The notes under the pieces are model-generated. The model did no database searches, had not been told where the DNA came from, and saw only the letters and a program-made list of their open reading frames with translations. A DNA stretch of 64,000 nt from Anisakis pegreffii (Eukaryota; Nematoda; Chromadorea; Rhabditida; Anisakidae), in assembly GCA_035041965.1 (NCBI GenBank), contig JAPYMA010001343.1, positions 1 through 64,000 of the forward strand, in the 5' to 3' direction. The stretch's first letter is position 1; each line of letters starts with the position of its first letter. Shown here in pieces: positions 49,453 through 62,300 of the stretch. Made by a program: the position numbers and the translations under genes.

Positions 49453-52400
49453 ATGGTATGTGTTGTTTGTTTTAATTTCCTCCAGTTTTCATCAGAGCAT
49501 CAAAATTACATGTTTTGCGACCTAAAACATAAAGTTTAGTCCAGAAATGCGTTGAAAAAAAGCATTATTTGATTTTAAAATGTTTTCTGCTATTCCATGA
49601 AATTAATTCGCTCACATTACAACCTCACTTGAGAGTTTCACGTCCTTGGTAATGTTTATGATAGCTAAATTGCGTTTGGTTGTAGCCGTCAAAGAAGATC
49701 ATTAAAAAGCGTGTGGCTCCACCGCCATCATCTGTGAAGAAGGCTGAGGCCGCGAAAAAGGAACAAAATCCACTTTTCGAGAGACGTCCGCGCAACTTTG
49801 CTATTGGTTCGTTTTTCACAGTTCTTCAAAAAGATTCTACAGATTAGCCGTGACATCTTCTTTGCGAAATAATTTTATCATTTTGGTTATTTGAACTGCG
49901 CTATTGTATGCTATGAAAAATGTGAGTGCATTTTATCGTGCGAAAAAGTTATGATTTCATCACTCATTGTGATAAGTGGATGGGATGAGCTGGAAGTGGT
50001 ATCAGTACATTACGAAGAAACCAGCCTTGAAAGTCATGTTCCTTAGTATCCGTTGTAATTTATACTCCTCTGCAGAGATGAAATTTTGTAATTTCATGTT
50101 TGGGTATTTACATGATTGGTTTATTTAAAGTAATCATCTGATTTTATTCGTGTATAGTCAAATCGACGAATATTCACATTAGTCGACGTGTTAAAATTCC
50201 CAATCAAAAAAATATTGCAAACTCTCATAAATGGCACTCATTTTTTGCACTCTGTGACAGTTCTTTTAATTCAGGTCAGGATATTCAACCGAAAAGAGAT
50301 CTAACAAGATTTGTAAAATGGCCGAAATACATTCGACTCCAACGTCAAAGGTCTGTCTTGATGAAACGATTGAAGATCCCACCACCAATAAATCAATTCC
50401 GCACACCAATGGATAATCAAACAAGTTAGTAATCCTGCTTTTATTGCGATTAACACTTATTAGAAAGGTGTGATGTGGACATGTCAGAGTCTGCTAACCG
50501 TAGTCAACAAAGATTTGCCACGCGATTGGTGTATCTGGTAGTATACAGCCGATGCAATATTTGCCGTATTCATGGAATACAAGCATTCATCAGTCCCGTG
50601 AGTTAGCGAAGTACGGAGCTGTCGTTGTAAAAAGTTAATATTCCCTTAGCAACGATCGAGTTCGCTGTAAATTTGATTGATGATGTTCAAAATATGGATT
50701 AATGAGATCATCAGTGCTGTTCGAATGTGTTTAATTGATTCCGAAACCCTCTCGTCTTTCAATGAGATTGGAAAATAGAAGCTATCAGTGTGATTTAGCT
50801 CGCCAGTATCAAACGGACGAGATGAATATTTATGCACATATTTGATCAGCAATTCAATTAATCCTCAATTGAATAATCGTAATTATAATTCCGTGGAGAT
50901 GGATAATCCCCCTGCTGATATCGTTAGTCGTGTAAAGGAAAGGGATATTAGGGAAGGGGGAAGGTGCTAATAGTGATAAAAGAGAGACATATAAACTCGT
51001 GAAGAGTTGTAATTGCTGGTTAAGTAAATGAGTAAAGTGATGGTTCAGTCGCAGTTATTCAAAGTATAGGTTTTGACTTGCGGTATTTGGCTGATCTTGT
51101 AAAGTATTCAGTCTTATCAAACCTTATTTCTTTTCTTCATAAATGGTAAGATAAGTGAATTGGTCAATTCTATTCAACAATCAGATGATTTTTGTTTTTC
51201 AGCCGGTCAGCTATTCCGTTTGTTGGAGAAGTATCGTCCAGAAACGAAGCAGCAAAAGACCGAACGTCTGCGCGCTCGTGCAACCGCTCGTGCTGCTGGC
51301 AAGCCAGAAGAGGTGACCAAACGACCACCAGTAGTGAGATCTGGTGTGAACACGGTCACCAAGTTGATCGAGCAGAAGAAAGCGCAACTGGTCGTGATCG
51401 CGCACGATGTTGAGCCGATTGAAATTGTCATATTTTTACCGGCATTGTGCCGTAAGTTCAAGGTGAATTTCGCATTGATCTTGTCTTCCTATCGGTATTT
51501 GTTCATATTTATGTGGCGTACCAATATCCGTTCATCTTTGAATTTATTTTCTGAACAAAATTTTGTCGAGTTTTCGAAGAATACTGGTTTAGTGCCCATC
51601 GTTTAGTCACGGTGTGAAGTTTTCGATTATTGAAATGTCCCGCCAAGAATTTCTTATAGGAAATTTTAGTTTGGTTTACCAGTGTTTTGGTCAATTTATG
51701 AGTAGTAGCGTTGAGTGAACGAGATGAAATGAGGGATGACTTCAGTTCGAGGGGAGAAGTGAATAGGGTTGGAGTGAAGCATTGGTATTGTTGAGCTTAT
51801 GTTGAGATTTAGTCGAACAAAGCGATGTGTTTGATTCTACGCGAAACTGATATGATTTCATCGAGTGGATCTTTTTTTTTTTCGAAAATTATCAGCAGTT
51901 TATTATTTGGTTTGAAACTGTGTTCTTGTTGACAATCAGCTGTCATAACTGCTTGCCTCTGGAATGATACCGCTTGATCGGAACGTCATATTCAGTTACG
52001 TTCATGTAGAAGTGCATTCATCGTTCATGGTGATTCATTGAAGAGTAACGAGTAGGATTCTTTTTCAGGTTCCATATTGTATTGTGAAAGGAAAGGCAGC
52101 CCTCGGTCGTATCGTTCATCGTAAAACCACGTCTTGTCTTGCGATTGTTGACACAAATCCGTAAGTTCTTTCAGCGATTCGTTTGAATGTGTAAAACTGA
52201 AATACAATCAACTCAAATTGTTATGTTGTTGAGGAGTGAAAGTGTTCTAATTTTTTGACTTAACAAATCACGCACAAATTATGCATCAGATATTTTAACA
52301 AGTGGTTGATTAATTCAGTGAGAGCATTTTAACCTGATTGACATCACTGTATTTTCCTTTAATCTATTTATTCATCTTTGAAAAGTGATGAATAATCTGT

Positions 52401-52899
52401 TGATATCTTGAATTATACATTGGCGATATAAGAGGAGCATTAATGATAATGTGACGGATCTCTTCAGCTGAGTGATTGTTTGAGTACTTCGGTGAATATC
52501 TGTATTTAATGTTACTTGATGATAGGAAAAAGCAAACACGCAAATATTTATTTATTTGTCGATTCATTTGCTACTGTGTTTGATGTCAAAGTGGTTTGAG
52601 TTTAATAAGATACGTTTGTTATGAGCTCTGAATGCACATGTTGATGAATGAATGGACTGCGTACAATATTTGAATAATTTTTTTCTTGTTGGAGATGATC
52701 AAGATAATTTTTTTCAAAAAATTTCAGGGAGGATAGATCGCAGCTGTCACGTCTGAAAGAATCAGCCCTAACGAACTTCAACGAGCGTGCCGACGAGCTT
52801 CGTAGGCATTGGGGTGGTGGCGTCATGTCAGCACGTTCACAAGCGCAGAAAGCAAAAATTGAGAAGGCACGAGCCAAGGAGATAGCTCAGAAGGCTTAA
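49453..52899 (+). CDS. RPL7A: 60S ribosomal protein eL8 (RPL7A)
   Basis: Six exons give 265 residues, the usual length of the family: 49453-49455 (only the ATG), 49686-49806, 50275-50424, 51203-51462, 52069-52160 and 52728-52899. Phases agree at every junction. Diagnostic stretches are [86 protein letters not shown], and the C-terminal [10 protein letters not shown] followed by a Lys-rich tail. The L7Ae/L30e RNA-binding core is in exons 4 and 5. The protein binds 25S/28S rRNA in the large subunit. Splitting the start ATG from the rest of the coding sequence is common in ribosomal protein genes. A poly(A) signal lies 119 bases after the stop. Introns of 230 to 780 bases were checked for box C/D snoRNAs; only a weak candidate was found. 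Confidence 0.97.
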
Positions 52900-53017
52900 C
52901 TGTGGACACTTTAATAGATTTTATTACTGTGTTATTGTTGTTTTTGTTGATGTTACAGTGATTGAATATTGTCATATTATCGTTGATTTGCAATTGGCAT
53001 ATACGGAGGAGCGCTTA

Positions 53018-53023
53018 AATAAA
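53018..53023 (+). terminator. Poly(A) signal AATAAA of RPL7A
   Basis: A canonical hexamer 119 bases downstream of the stop, followed by T/G-rich sequence (TTGTTGTTGTC). Confidence 0.7.
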
Positions 53024-55050
53024 CTTTGTTGTTGTCATTATTGTCTGGTTTACCTCTAAAACTCCTCTATTCACAATCGGTCATTTATTTATTCATTTAT
53101 GCGAATTATTTTCAACTTCAAGTGATCTCGTTAGCAAGTTTATTATAGTTAGATGATGAAGTTTCTTCGGTAGACGGGAAGCGTGGGGTACTTTTGCGAG
53201 TAATTGGAGATGATGCAAGGCAGATGGCAAAGTATGACACAATAGAACTGAAAGAAGGTAGCGCAGGTGAGTTGTATTTGTGGATTAACTGATATATGAT
53301 TACGTTGAAACCGAGGAGTTAGGAGAATGAAACCAAGAGGGAGCCAGGTACAATATAATGGATAGGATGATTTGCAGCTCAAAGTTTCATTGGGATGATT
53401 GAGAGAGTTATCTGTATTCAGACTTGTGGGTATTGCTCCTAACAAAGCTGAGCAGTAGTTGTTCTGCTACTTCACTAGTTAGCAAAGTAGCAGAATAGCC
53501 ATTTCGCTAACTTTCGCCAACCAGCGAAATAGGTATATCGTTAACTTTCACCAGTTAACAATGGCGTGCCACTGCTCATCTCTGGCTCTTGGTATTGATG
53601 TGGTGAGCAAGGTGTAGGTGACTCAATCACCTGAAGTCTAGAAAACTTTTAATGACAGGTGATTTTGTGTTCATCTTAATATTACTTGATTTCGGCTGAA
53701 TGAAACTGCATAACTCATGCTAACTCCTCACCAAATTCTGCACAAAATGTAAGCCCGGTCGGGGTATGGCACACTGCACAGTGCGACTGATTCTGTTTTG
53801 GCCAAATTCGCTTGAATCCGGTTCCAGTTTAGTCTTAAACTACTCTTAGGCTTACATTTGTATAAGGCTGAAAAGAAACCCGTGTGCACTGCCACAATCG
53901 TATGAACACTGAATAAAGTGATAAATAAACAAAACAGCTATCTGATAACCAAAACAGTCAGAAGTGTTCCATATGTATCTTCTTACATCAGTGTGTATAT
54001 ATCTTTTATGCAAATCAAATATTGTGACAGCGATTATCAGTCATATAGCCAGAAAGTGAATGCGTAAAAGTTTGACATAGCGATTGCGTTCGAGCTGAAT
54101 TTCATCATTCGACCAACATGAAATTTCATTGGAATCCTAATGACATGAAATTTCATCATCACGACTTTCGGGATCCGAATACTGTCGGAATTCCGACGGA
54201 ATTCGTAAATTTTCATATTTTTACGAACGACCGTCACCAGTTTGACGGCAATTTACAGTGAATCACTTAAATGATGAAAGTACGATGCAGTCAATAGACC
54301 ATGTTCGGCATTACTCTTCCCATGCGTCCAACTGAATCATGATGACTTGAATCAGGATGTCACGCGTTCGCTTGCAATAACTCCTCCTCGAAGGATTTTT
54401 CTGCTCTAGCAATTGAGCCGTGTAAGTGTGAGTTGTGTATTCGATCAGTGATAGATGATAGGGTGATGGTCCAGCATGATATGGTGATGCTTCAATGCCA
54501 ACTTCGTCCCAAACTCTTTTACGACGGTGGTGATGAAGAATTTATTTGTGCATATATTGAGTCGCCATAATGAAAGAGTTCAACGGAAGAATATTTGCAC
54601 TGCAAATATAAAATTCCGTAGCAATTCATTGCTGATTGTGAGATAAATGCGGAATACGTCCAAACAGTTAAACGTCCAAAAGTGATTGATACAATAATTT
54701 GAAAACATCATCTGTAGCATAAAATGATATGATAATGATAACACCCAGAGATGCTCTCAAGATAGTTACTGCCCTCATTATCATATAATGTTGTGTCGTT
54801 GACAGTGGCGTTTGAAGCGAGCACATACAAAGGTACCTCTGTCGAATAAGAGAACCATTATCACTACCCGTTATCAAGCTGGCAATATTGTACAATTTCG
54901 TTATCAACACTGTCATCTACACTGCTATCAGCACTATCAGATTTTTTTTTGATCGGTGTTGTTGTTTGGAATTAGCATTTTACTTTGACGCTTCATTCTG
55001 TTTTTTAGGTAAGTAGAAGATAGCTGAGGCAATAACTGATTGTCAGTGAA
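53024..55050. other. Intergenic DNA between RPL7A and ferritin
   Basis: Holds a clear miniature element (54078-54239) and a possible one (about 53450-53577, ends GAGCAGTAG and, reversed, GAGCAGTGG, no target duplication). No gene seen. A pyrimidine-rich acceptor (CTGTTTTTTAG) ends about 40 bases before the ferritin ATG and is a likely trans-splice site. The 2-kb distance argues against an operon. Confidence 0.4.
54078..54239. mobile_element. hAT-like miniature element, TAGTGATGG family
   Basis: 162 bp flanked by GTTTGACA and GTTTGACG, an 8-bp duplication with one mismatch. The ends are TAGCGATTGCGTTCG and (reverse) TGGTGACGGTCGTTCG. Its interior repeats an ATGAAATTTCAT palindrome and GGAATTCCG blocks. 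Confidence 0.75.
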
Positions 55051-57391
55051 ATGGCGTCACAAGCAAATACTCACGATCAGTCACAAATTCGGCAGAATTA
55101 TCATGTTCACTCAGAGAATGCCATCAACGAAAAGGTAAAAAGCTTGATTTCTCTTTACCTAATTGAATCTTTTCATTTCCAACGGTGTTTCATTTCTTAT
55201 GGATGATAGTTATTAGATTAGTTTCCATTAATGTTTGTTCAATACGATTCAATGAAGCAATTGCCCTCGCCAAAGATTATGTTCAGTTTCATATCCTCAT
55301 TCCAAATTCGGTTCAAAAAAGTTGGGAAAGATTATTCGTAATGACCTTTTCGAGCTGCTCGAACTATCGTGTGCCTCATCCCACATCTCAGAACTCATTC
55401 AGATGAATGTCTAACAATAAATGACGGAGATTGTTTCCATTGTTATAGTCGACCTTTTTGACTATGCAATAGTGATGGCATGCGAGCGGAATTTCATGTT
55501 GGTCAGAACTCTCGCAGTTGTTCGATCGGAATCTGACCGACTTTCACACTTTTTCGGTCGCGACCAAATTGACACTCTCAATTTCCGACAGTCGGAATTC
55601 GGACTGACCTTTCACATTGTTTCTTCGGAAATTGAATGTCGGAATTCCAGTCGAAATCTCCGGATTTTGCCCACTGACCGTCGTTCGAATACCATCACTA
55701 TTGTGGAAGGCGACTTGTTAGCTAAGAGTCTGTTTGTTGGCATCACTGATTCTTTCTTCTTTTGGTCAGTGTCGAGCCTTCATTTTCCCCTCTCCTCGAA
55801 CACTTCTTAAGAACGTGCAAAAAGCAAATTTCAAAAATTTGATGCAACTCTTAAGAAGTCTGCCATTACTAATCCGTCATTGGTATCAGAGAAGTAATTC
55901 CTTGTAATAGAGGGAGATTTTTGAATATATTATTGAACAGTTATGGAAGAAAACATTATTCCGTTATGAGAGATCTAAACAATCTATTAAAATTATAAGC
56001 GCTCTTCCTGTTCCTTGCCTAATATCCTCAAACTCAGTCCATCAAAGGCGTAATGACCTTTTCCATGCCTCATGAGAATCACTCTTCTACACCATATATG
56101 ATTGCTATTTGGCAGATCAACGAGGTGCTGCACAGATCATACACCTACATGAGCATGGCGTTCTTCTTCGATCGTGATGACGTCGCACTGTCGAACATTC
56201 ATAAATACTTCTTGAAGATGTCTGAACACAAAAGAGAATTAGCTAAAACGGTAGTTAGTATATTCTTTATTTCATTCTCCATTTATTGTTCATGTTTTCA
56301 TTCGTTCAACAATCAGCTCATGTCGCGACGGAGCGCGAAAAAGACGATTCGTGAGGGACACCAAAGAAATATGTGAAAACAACCTTAAATCTGTACTTAA
56401 CTGTATATGTATAAGATGTACACAAATATCATGCGCTATCGAGTCGGATGATGAAACTTGACTTTCGTATATCTTACTAGGAGGATCTCCTCCCTTTTCT
56501 GTTTGTATTATATGAATGCTTTGTGTTTCGATATACAGTGTGAATACAAAATAAACGCCGAAAGCTCATTCCATATTTTTGCTGGAATGTAAACACGTTG
56601 ATCTGAATTTCAGTTAATCAACTATCAGAATTCAAGAGGTGGTCGAGTGCAATTCCAAACAATCCAGGGACCGTTCACCGATAGTTGGCATAACGCATCA
56701 GATGCGCTGAAACATTCACTGCAAGGCGAGAAAGTGCTCAATGCGAGTTTCTTGAATTTATACGAACTGGCTGAGAGAAGTCATGATGCGCATTTGGGTG
56801 ATTTCATTGAAGGTGAGATTTAGATTAATTTCAAGGACTGTCTCTTCTTTGTTGCTAGAAATATGCTTGCTTTTAATCTTCGATACAATTCTGAGCTATT
56901 GCTATCATACTGGTCAATTATTCACGAATAACATCAATCAGGTAGCTGTGTCTATCTGAGGAACTTATGAGTAAGTTTTCAACAGTTTGAATTCTTATTT
57001 GGGAATCTATTCAACCTCTAGAGATTTCCATTCGTCTCTTTTTTGCTTGCATTCAAGAATTCATCTGGTATTACATCGTTGTATTGCTAGTTTCCTGCTT
57101 TGAGTAATTCACTCATAATATGGGAACCCGATTATGCAGTCATTCAACTGGTTGTGAGCATAGGAATTGCATCTGATGTGAGTTTGCTTCGAATAAGTGG
57201 TATAAGCAAGTTCTTTTGGTTGGAATAATTCAATAGCAGTTTGAATGTTTAGTTCTGTTTGTGTTGCAGATCAACTTCTCGAAACGCAAGTGAAAACAAT
57301 CAAAGAACTCGGAGATTTGACATCTCAATGCAAACGAGCTGGTCCAGGTTTGGGAGAATACATGTTCAATGAAGGATCATTTGAACATTGA
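55051..57391 (+). CDS. Ferritin subunit lacking the ferroxidase centre
   Basis: Four exons (55051-55134, 56116-56250, 56614-56812, 57270-57391; phases 0, 0 and 1) give 179 residues with no signal peptide, a cytosolic form. Family landmarks: QIRQNYHVHSENAIN, SYTYMSMAFFFDRDDVAL, NSRGGRV, HLGDFIE and QVKTIKELGD. Aligned without gaps to human H chain through this part, the iron ligand E27 is Val32, E61 is His66, E62 is Lys67 and H65 is Leu70. E107 (in GEK) and Q141 (in TQV) remain. E62 to Lys and loss of H65 is the same pattern as the vertebrate L chain. By inference this subunit cannot oxidise iron alone and would need an H-type partner or work in nucleation or storage. Caenorhabditis ferritins keep these residues. 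Intron 1 carries a miniature element. Confidence 0.92.
55470..55700. mobile_element. hAT-like miniature element in ferritin intron 1, TAGTGATGG family
   Basis: Inverted ends TAGTGATGGCATGCGAGCG and (reverse) TAGTGATGGTATTCGAACG, 231 bp. Flanks CTATGCAA and TTGTGGAA agree at 5 of 8. The interior is full of TCGGAATT and GACCGA blocks. The open frame across it is a by-product. Confidence 0.75.
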
Positions 57392-59398
57392 TAAATTCAC
57401 TGATCAATTGTATCGGATCATTACTTAATGACAAAAATCTGACTTATATTGATTTTTGATTAGTTCACCGGATACTTTTTTCAATCGATGGTGAGATCAT
57501 CTGTTGCCAAATCACCCACGAATTTTTGGTTGTTATTATTTGAAGTTATTAGTTTGTCATTCATTTGTTTCATTCTCTTTTCCCATATGTTGCCAGAGTT
57601 GATGTATTGTATTTAACGAGTCATTTTCTGCTTCGCAATACATCAGCTGTGGATTTGAAAGCCTCTTATAATGGTTCAATTCACTTTTCGTTCCTAATCA
57701 CTTGCAATTTCTACCTCTCTTCTTGAAATATGCCTCTCCAGATTTCCACCTCTTCCGTTCGCAATATTCTCAAATGTATTACCCCGATGAATGGTGTATC
57801 TCATGTTGTTTTTAAAAATCAGTCACTCGTATTTAATATCTTCATTATCTGTGAAGTTCAATGTACTCTGCGATCATTTATTCATCGAAATTTTCTTACA
57901 TAAAGTCAACTTATATTTTGATTTTGGAATGAAGCGATTTTTATGTTAGCATTGTAAACGCATGATATGGATTGTTTTTTGAATGGCATCGAAACGAGAG
58001 TGGTTTGACGTGTATCATTACTTCCTAGTGAGGCTGTGTTTTGAGGAAATAGGTGACCATTTGGCAGCAGTAAGGTAATTTTAGTCATAAATAATTGAAT
58101 GCTTCCAATGAGCACTGAAATCATCCGATGAGGTTTTTTGTAAGGATTTCGCGAAACGCGAATGAAAATCATTCGTTCTGTTGCATTTTTTAAACTTCAT
58201 AACTGACTGACTGATCAAAGTAGGTAATAACGGTTCAAACTATTCTTTGCGATTCATAAGGACAACGTTCGCAGCAGAACGAACTAATCGAAGGACTGAT
58301 AACAAAATCAATAAGAAAAGTCAACAAAACAAGTCAAAAGATCTGCCTAAATCCATCGGAAAGGGGTGGAATCTTCGGCGGTCACAACTGTATAAAAGGT
58401 GAGCTATCTGATGCATAAGTTGTCTTCGGTGCAATCATTCGGATATTCTCTTTCTGGATGCAATAGCCTCAAATATATATTCCAGGGGCAATAACCTAAC
58501 AACGCATCCTTGAGGTGAACACTTCAATTCAGTATTCTGTCAACAATCGTCACAATCCATTATTCTGTCGACGAACGCCTCAACTCGCTATTCTGTCAAC
58601 AGTCATCATAATTCGGTATCCTATCAACTCTCGACGTTCGGTGACATAGTGATACAGTGATCAATATTGTTGTGTATTGTGTATTCCGTCGTTCAACGGT
58701 TTTCCCAAGTCCTCTAGGTAAAGTACCCCCAGTTTCTTCCCATTTCCCTTATAAGACCCTCTCTCTTACAAAGGACGTGTTTTGATACGTTAATGAATAA
58801 TAATGAAGGAAGGTAACGCAATTCAAATGAGTATCGATAATTTATCAATATTATTATCAGTTGTCAATATAAGTTATCAACATTGCTATCAATATCAAAT
58901 AATTTCCACGAATAGAAGAGACGTGGATAAAGACAAAAGTTGCTACTAAGGGATGTTCTGAAAGTAGACGAATCAAGAGAAGAGAATAAAAGAATTATTA
59001 AAGTTATGTGAAGAGAATTATTTAAGTTCACGATATATTTACAATGTATGACAGAAGTAATGACATTTTGGTGAGTGATTCTGCTCAAAGAAATTATTAC
59101 ATATGAGTTTATGGGAGTGTACTGTACACTTCTGGCAACACTAAATCAGATCACACTGAATGTATTCGAAGTTCAAGAAGACTGACCACGATTCAACCGG
59201 AGCACTTCATTTGCTTATGTGGACAAGAGGATAATGAATATTAATTCGAAGTATATTGAAGAGATAGGTGACTGCTTATAATAAACTCTTGTGGTTGTTA
59301 ATTGAATGTATCGTTGCTAAATTACATAAACTAGAATTCAATTATGGACCAAAACCACGAAATAACGTTGTTGATTTCATCGTAATCTATGCAAAGAT
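57392..59398. other. Intergenic DNA between convergent ferritin and trehalase
   Basis: No gene supported. Contains a 28-bp minisatellite (58534-58642). A TATAAAAGG stands at 58391, about 140 bases before it, with no recognisable coding sequence behind it. The 88-codon minus frame at 57906-58172 has no domain. Confidence 0.4.
58534..58642 (+). repeat. 28-bp minisatellite, about four units
   Basis: Units start at 58534, 58562, 58590 and 58618 (the last one shorter), each beginning AT(T/C)CT(G/A)TC(A/G)AC. The first three are exactly 28 bases apart despite internal divergence. The period is not a multiple of three, so it is not a coding repeat. Confidence 0.85.
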
Positions 59399-62300
59399 TC
59401 ACGATAATTGATAATGGGAATAGACGACAGTGTGGAGGAATAATGTAGTGAAGATGTAAATGCAAATGGACGAGGATGCTTTTGAAGTGCTACGCGTAAG
59501 ATTATATCTTTTAAGGAAATCATCCCATTCAGTTTCATAATCACTTTCCTCCGTTCCGTTGTTATTGTCCGACAGCGCTGATTCGTTCAATTCCATTACA
59601 GTGGCATACGTCGTCAATAAATCCAATATAACACCATTTGTCCAACCAAAACCCTCCTGCACGATCACAAGTCAATGAATGATTTATTTTGATCACTTGC
59701 TCAACTCTCCTCTCACTATCTATTAGTAATGTCTAGGCCAGGGGTTCTCACAGAGGGAGGGGGTAATTATCCATTTTTGGGTAATTTGGGAGTGTCAGGA
59801 AGGGGGAAGGATCGAGAAACCATGTCTGATGCCATGCGTGGAAATAGTGAATTATTGTGGTGGCAGGGAGGTGGTAATAACAACCTACCAGACCATCCAA
59901 AGAGTAATGGAGCACCCGAGCTTGGGGACTACTGGTCTAGGAGGACATCTTTCGAGTGAGATTTTTGCTTGTGAGATTCTTGATCCGTTATTTGTCTGCC
60001 AGAAGCGTTTTGCAGTTGAAACCATGATGTTATTAAGAACTATAATAATTGCTAGAGGGGCTGAGATATTCAGTTGTTGCTGATTACGATAGGAGACATC
60101 CATCCGAAACCGTGAAAACCTACTTGATTTTCGTATTCACCGCCCCGTGCTGGTCGATTCATTGTGACGTCGTATTTCTCCCACATCGTCCCTTGCTTCT
60201 TGTAAACCGCATAATTTTTTGATACCCATTTCGTGGCCAATTCCAACGCTGTTTTTTGTAATCTCGAAATTGCTTTGGTTAATGATCATCTTATGCGTGC
60301 GCAACAAAGTTATTTTCGATCCTGATAGGTACGCATTGTGTATTGCGTAGTTGCACCCTTTGAGGATTGCAACTCAGCAACATTCCGCATTAATCTCAAG
60401 CCCCAAAAACTGAAGGAAATTAAGTCGAAAGAGTCGTTCAACATAAAAGGACAATGCCCATGCTTTTGCATTTCGGCGATCCACAATGAAAAAAAAAACC
60501 GGCAGGAAAAAAGTAACTGATAATGAAGCGCACACTACTCCCATAATTTGGTGCAACGAGCTGAATTGTTCATTTAAGAATTCGGAACCTTTATAAAAAT
60601 TGTGAAATTAATAATAAAAGAACCGAGCAAAACTCAGCCGTATGACTCACTTTGGTTCTCCGGACTTACGAAGTCCCTCGATGACCATATGATTGAGCGG
60701 TGCCCATCCATTCGGATAATCCCATTGTTGATTGGTACCTTTCTTGAGACTGAAACGATCAGGAATCGCTAAGAACAAATTATTATATCAATCTCTCAAA
60801 ATTTCTTGAATATTCATCGTTGAATACCTTATAATGATAATATACATAAGCATCATATCAAAAATAATATTCAACTAATAACAACAATAATAATAATAAT
60901 GTTAGTAATAATAATAACAATAATAATAATGAATGCTAGTAATGGTCAACAAAAAATACTGATGAATAATGAAACTAAGAAGAAACAAACGAATAAAAGA
61001 GTCATTACCTTGTCGGAACACCAGCCACAAAATTCAGTAAACCACGTCTTTGTAATGTTTCATGCACGTCCAAAAGCATACTTCTATTATCCTTCTCATC
61101 GTAGCATTGGGTGAATAACGGCACTATCATCGTAGGGTATGCCGCATCGTTCAGGTATCCTCCACGAATGTTGTAATCGTACCACGCACCTTCCTTTTTG
61201 TCATAAAATACTTCCCAGAAGTCTTTCATAAACTTTCTGTACTTCTGCTCGTAATACTTCGCTTTTTCACATTCACCTGACCAATAATATTTGCAGCAAT
61301 AGCGATGAAAATGATAATAATATTGTATTATCGTGAGTAGCACTCTTATTGTATTGATTATTTTTATACGAGATGATAATGATGTTCATAAAAATCGCAA
61401 TGATAAACCGATAAAACAGTGATAACTGTAATAATGATGGTTCAATATATTCGAAGCATTAAGAAATAACTGAAAAGTGATTGATACCAATTGCTAAGGC
61501 GAGTTCTGATAAAATGCGCATATTCCAGCAAAGGATGGCATTTAAGTCAACCGGAACAATGTTTATCGTATCAATTGATTCCATGTTTTTTCTATCCGCA
61601 AACCATCTGCTGCTAAAGTCCCAACCCGATTCCGCAGCACTCGCTATATTTCTCCATAATTTACGCTTACTGTCATTTCGCAATTTTTCTGCTATTGAAT
61701 AATCTTCACGATACGATTCGGGTCTGTAAAGCATTCACTCGTTTTCATCAAATAATTTCGATTGACTGATCAATTATTGCTCAATTAGTTGATCAATTAC
61801 CGACCAATTATTGATTATAGCACTTTGAATCGCATCGATTTCCTAGCAGTCGCTCATTGTTAACCTCAGATTTGGATGAGGTTTAGAATCAGACTTAGGT
61901 GGACAATCGAACATGGTACATGCACATCGTATATAGTTATCAACTATATATCCAAGGAGATGACCGAATTGATTCTCGAAATGTATAAACGGACTGTCAA
62001 CCAGAGCAGGGTTACTTCTCGACCCGAGAAAGTTCTGTGCTGATGGCAATTTCACAAAATATCCTATTTCTGACATCGTCGAACAAACGTTCTTTCCAAG
62101 AGATGAATGCACCAAAAATGCAAAATCGCAGTTTCTGGCAAACATATACCTCTACATGAAATAACTCGTGTCATTATTGCTTGAGAGGATTATTCCTCTC
62201 TGTAAAACATATTTTTTGCTCCAATAAATCTAGTTTAACGGATGCGAGAATTTCAAATAAGTATTGTATAATTGTAGTGTTGGAGCGTCTCAGAAGCGTT

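Noticed and set aside
52390..52490. Possible box C/D snoRNA in RPL7A intron 5 (GTGATGA, later CTGA)
   Set aside because: The boxes are about 95 bases apart and the flanks do not form a terminal stem. No convincing guide sequence was recognised.
53450..53577. Element with GAGCAGT ends
   Set aside because: Inverted ends are only about 9 bases and the flanking octamers do not match, so it is mentioned only in the intergenic note.
55035..55065. Iron-responsive element around CAGTGA just before the ferritin ATG
   Set aside because: The bases on either side of CAGTGA do not pair as an IRE stem, and the bulged C is absent.
61843..62145. 100-codon open frame as a nested gene in a trehalase intron
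   Set aside because: Same strand as trehalase, no domain or signal. The trehalase exons on either side join in phase without it.
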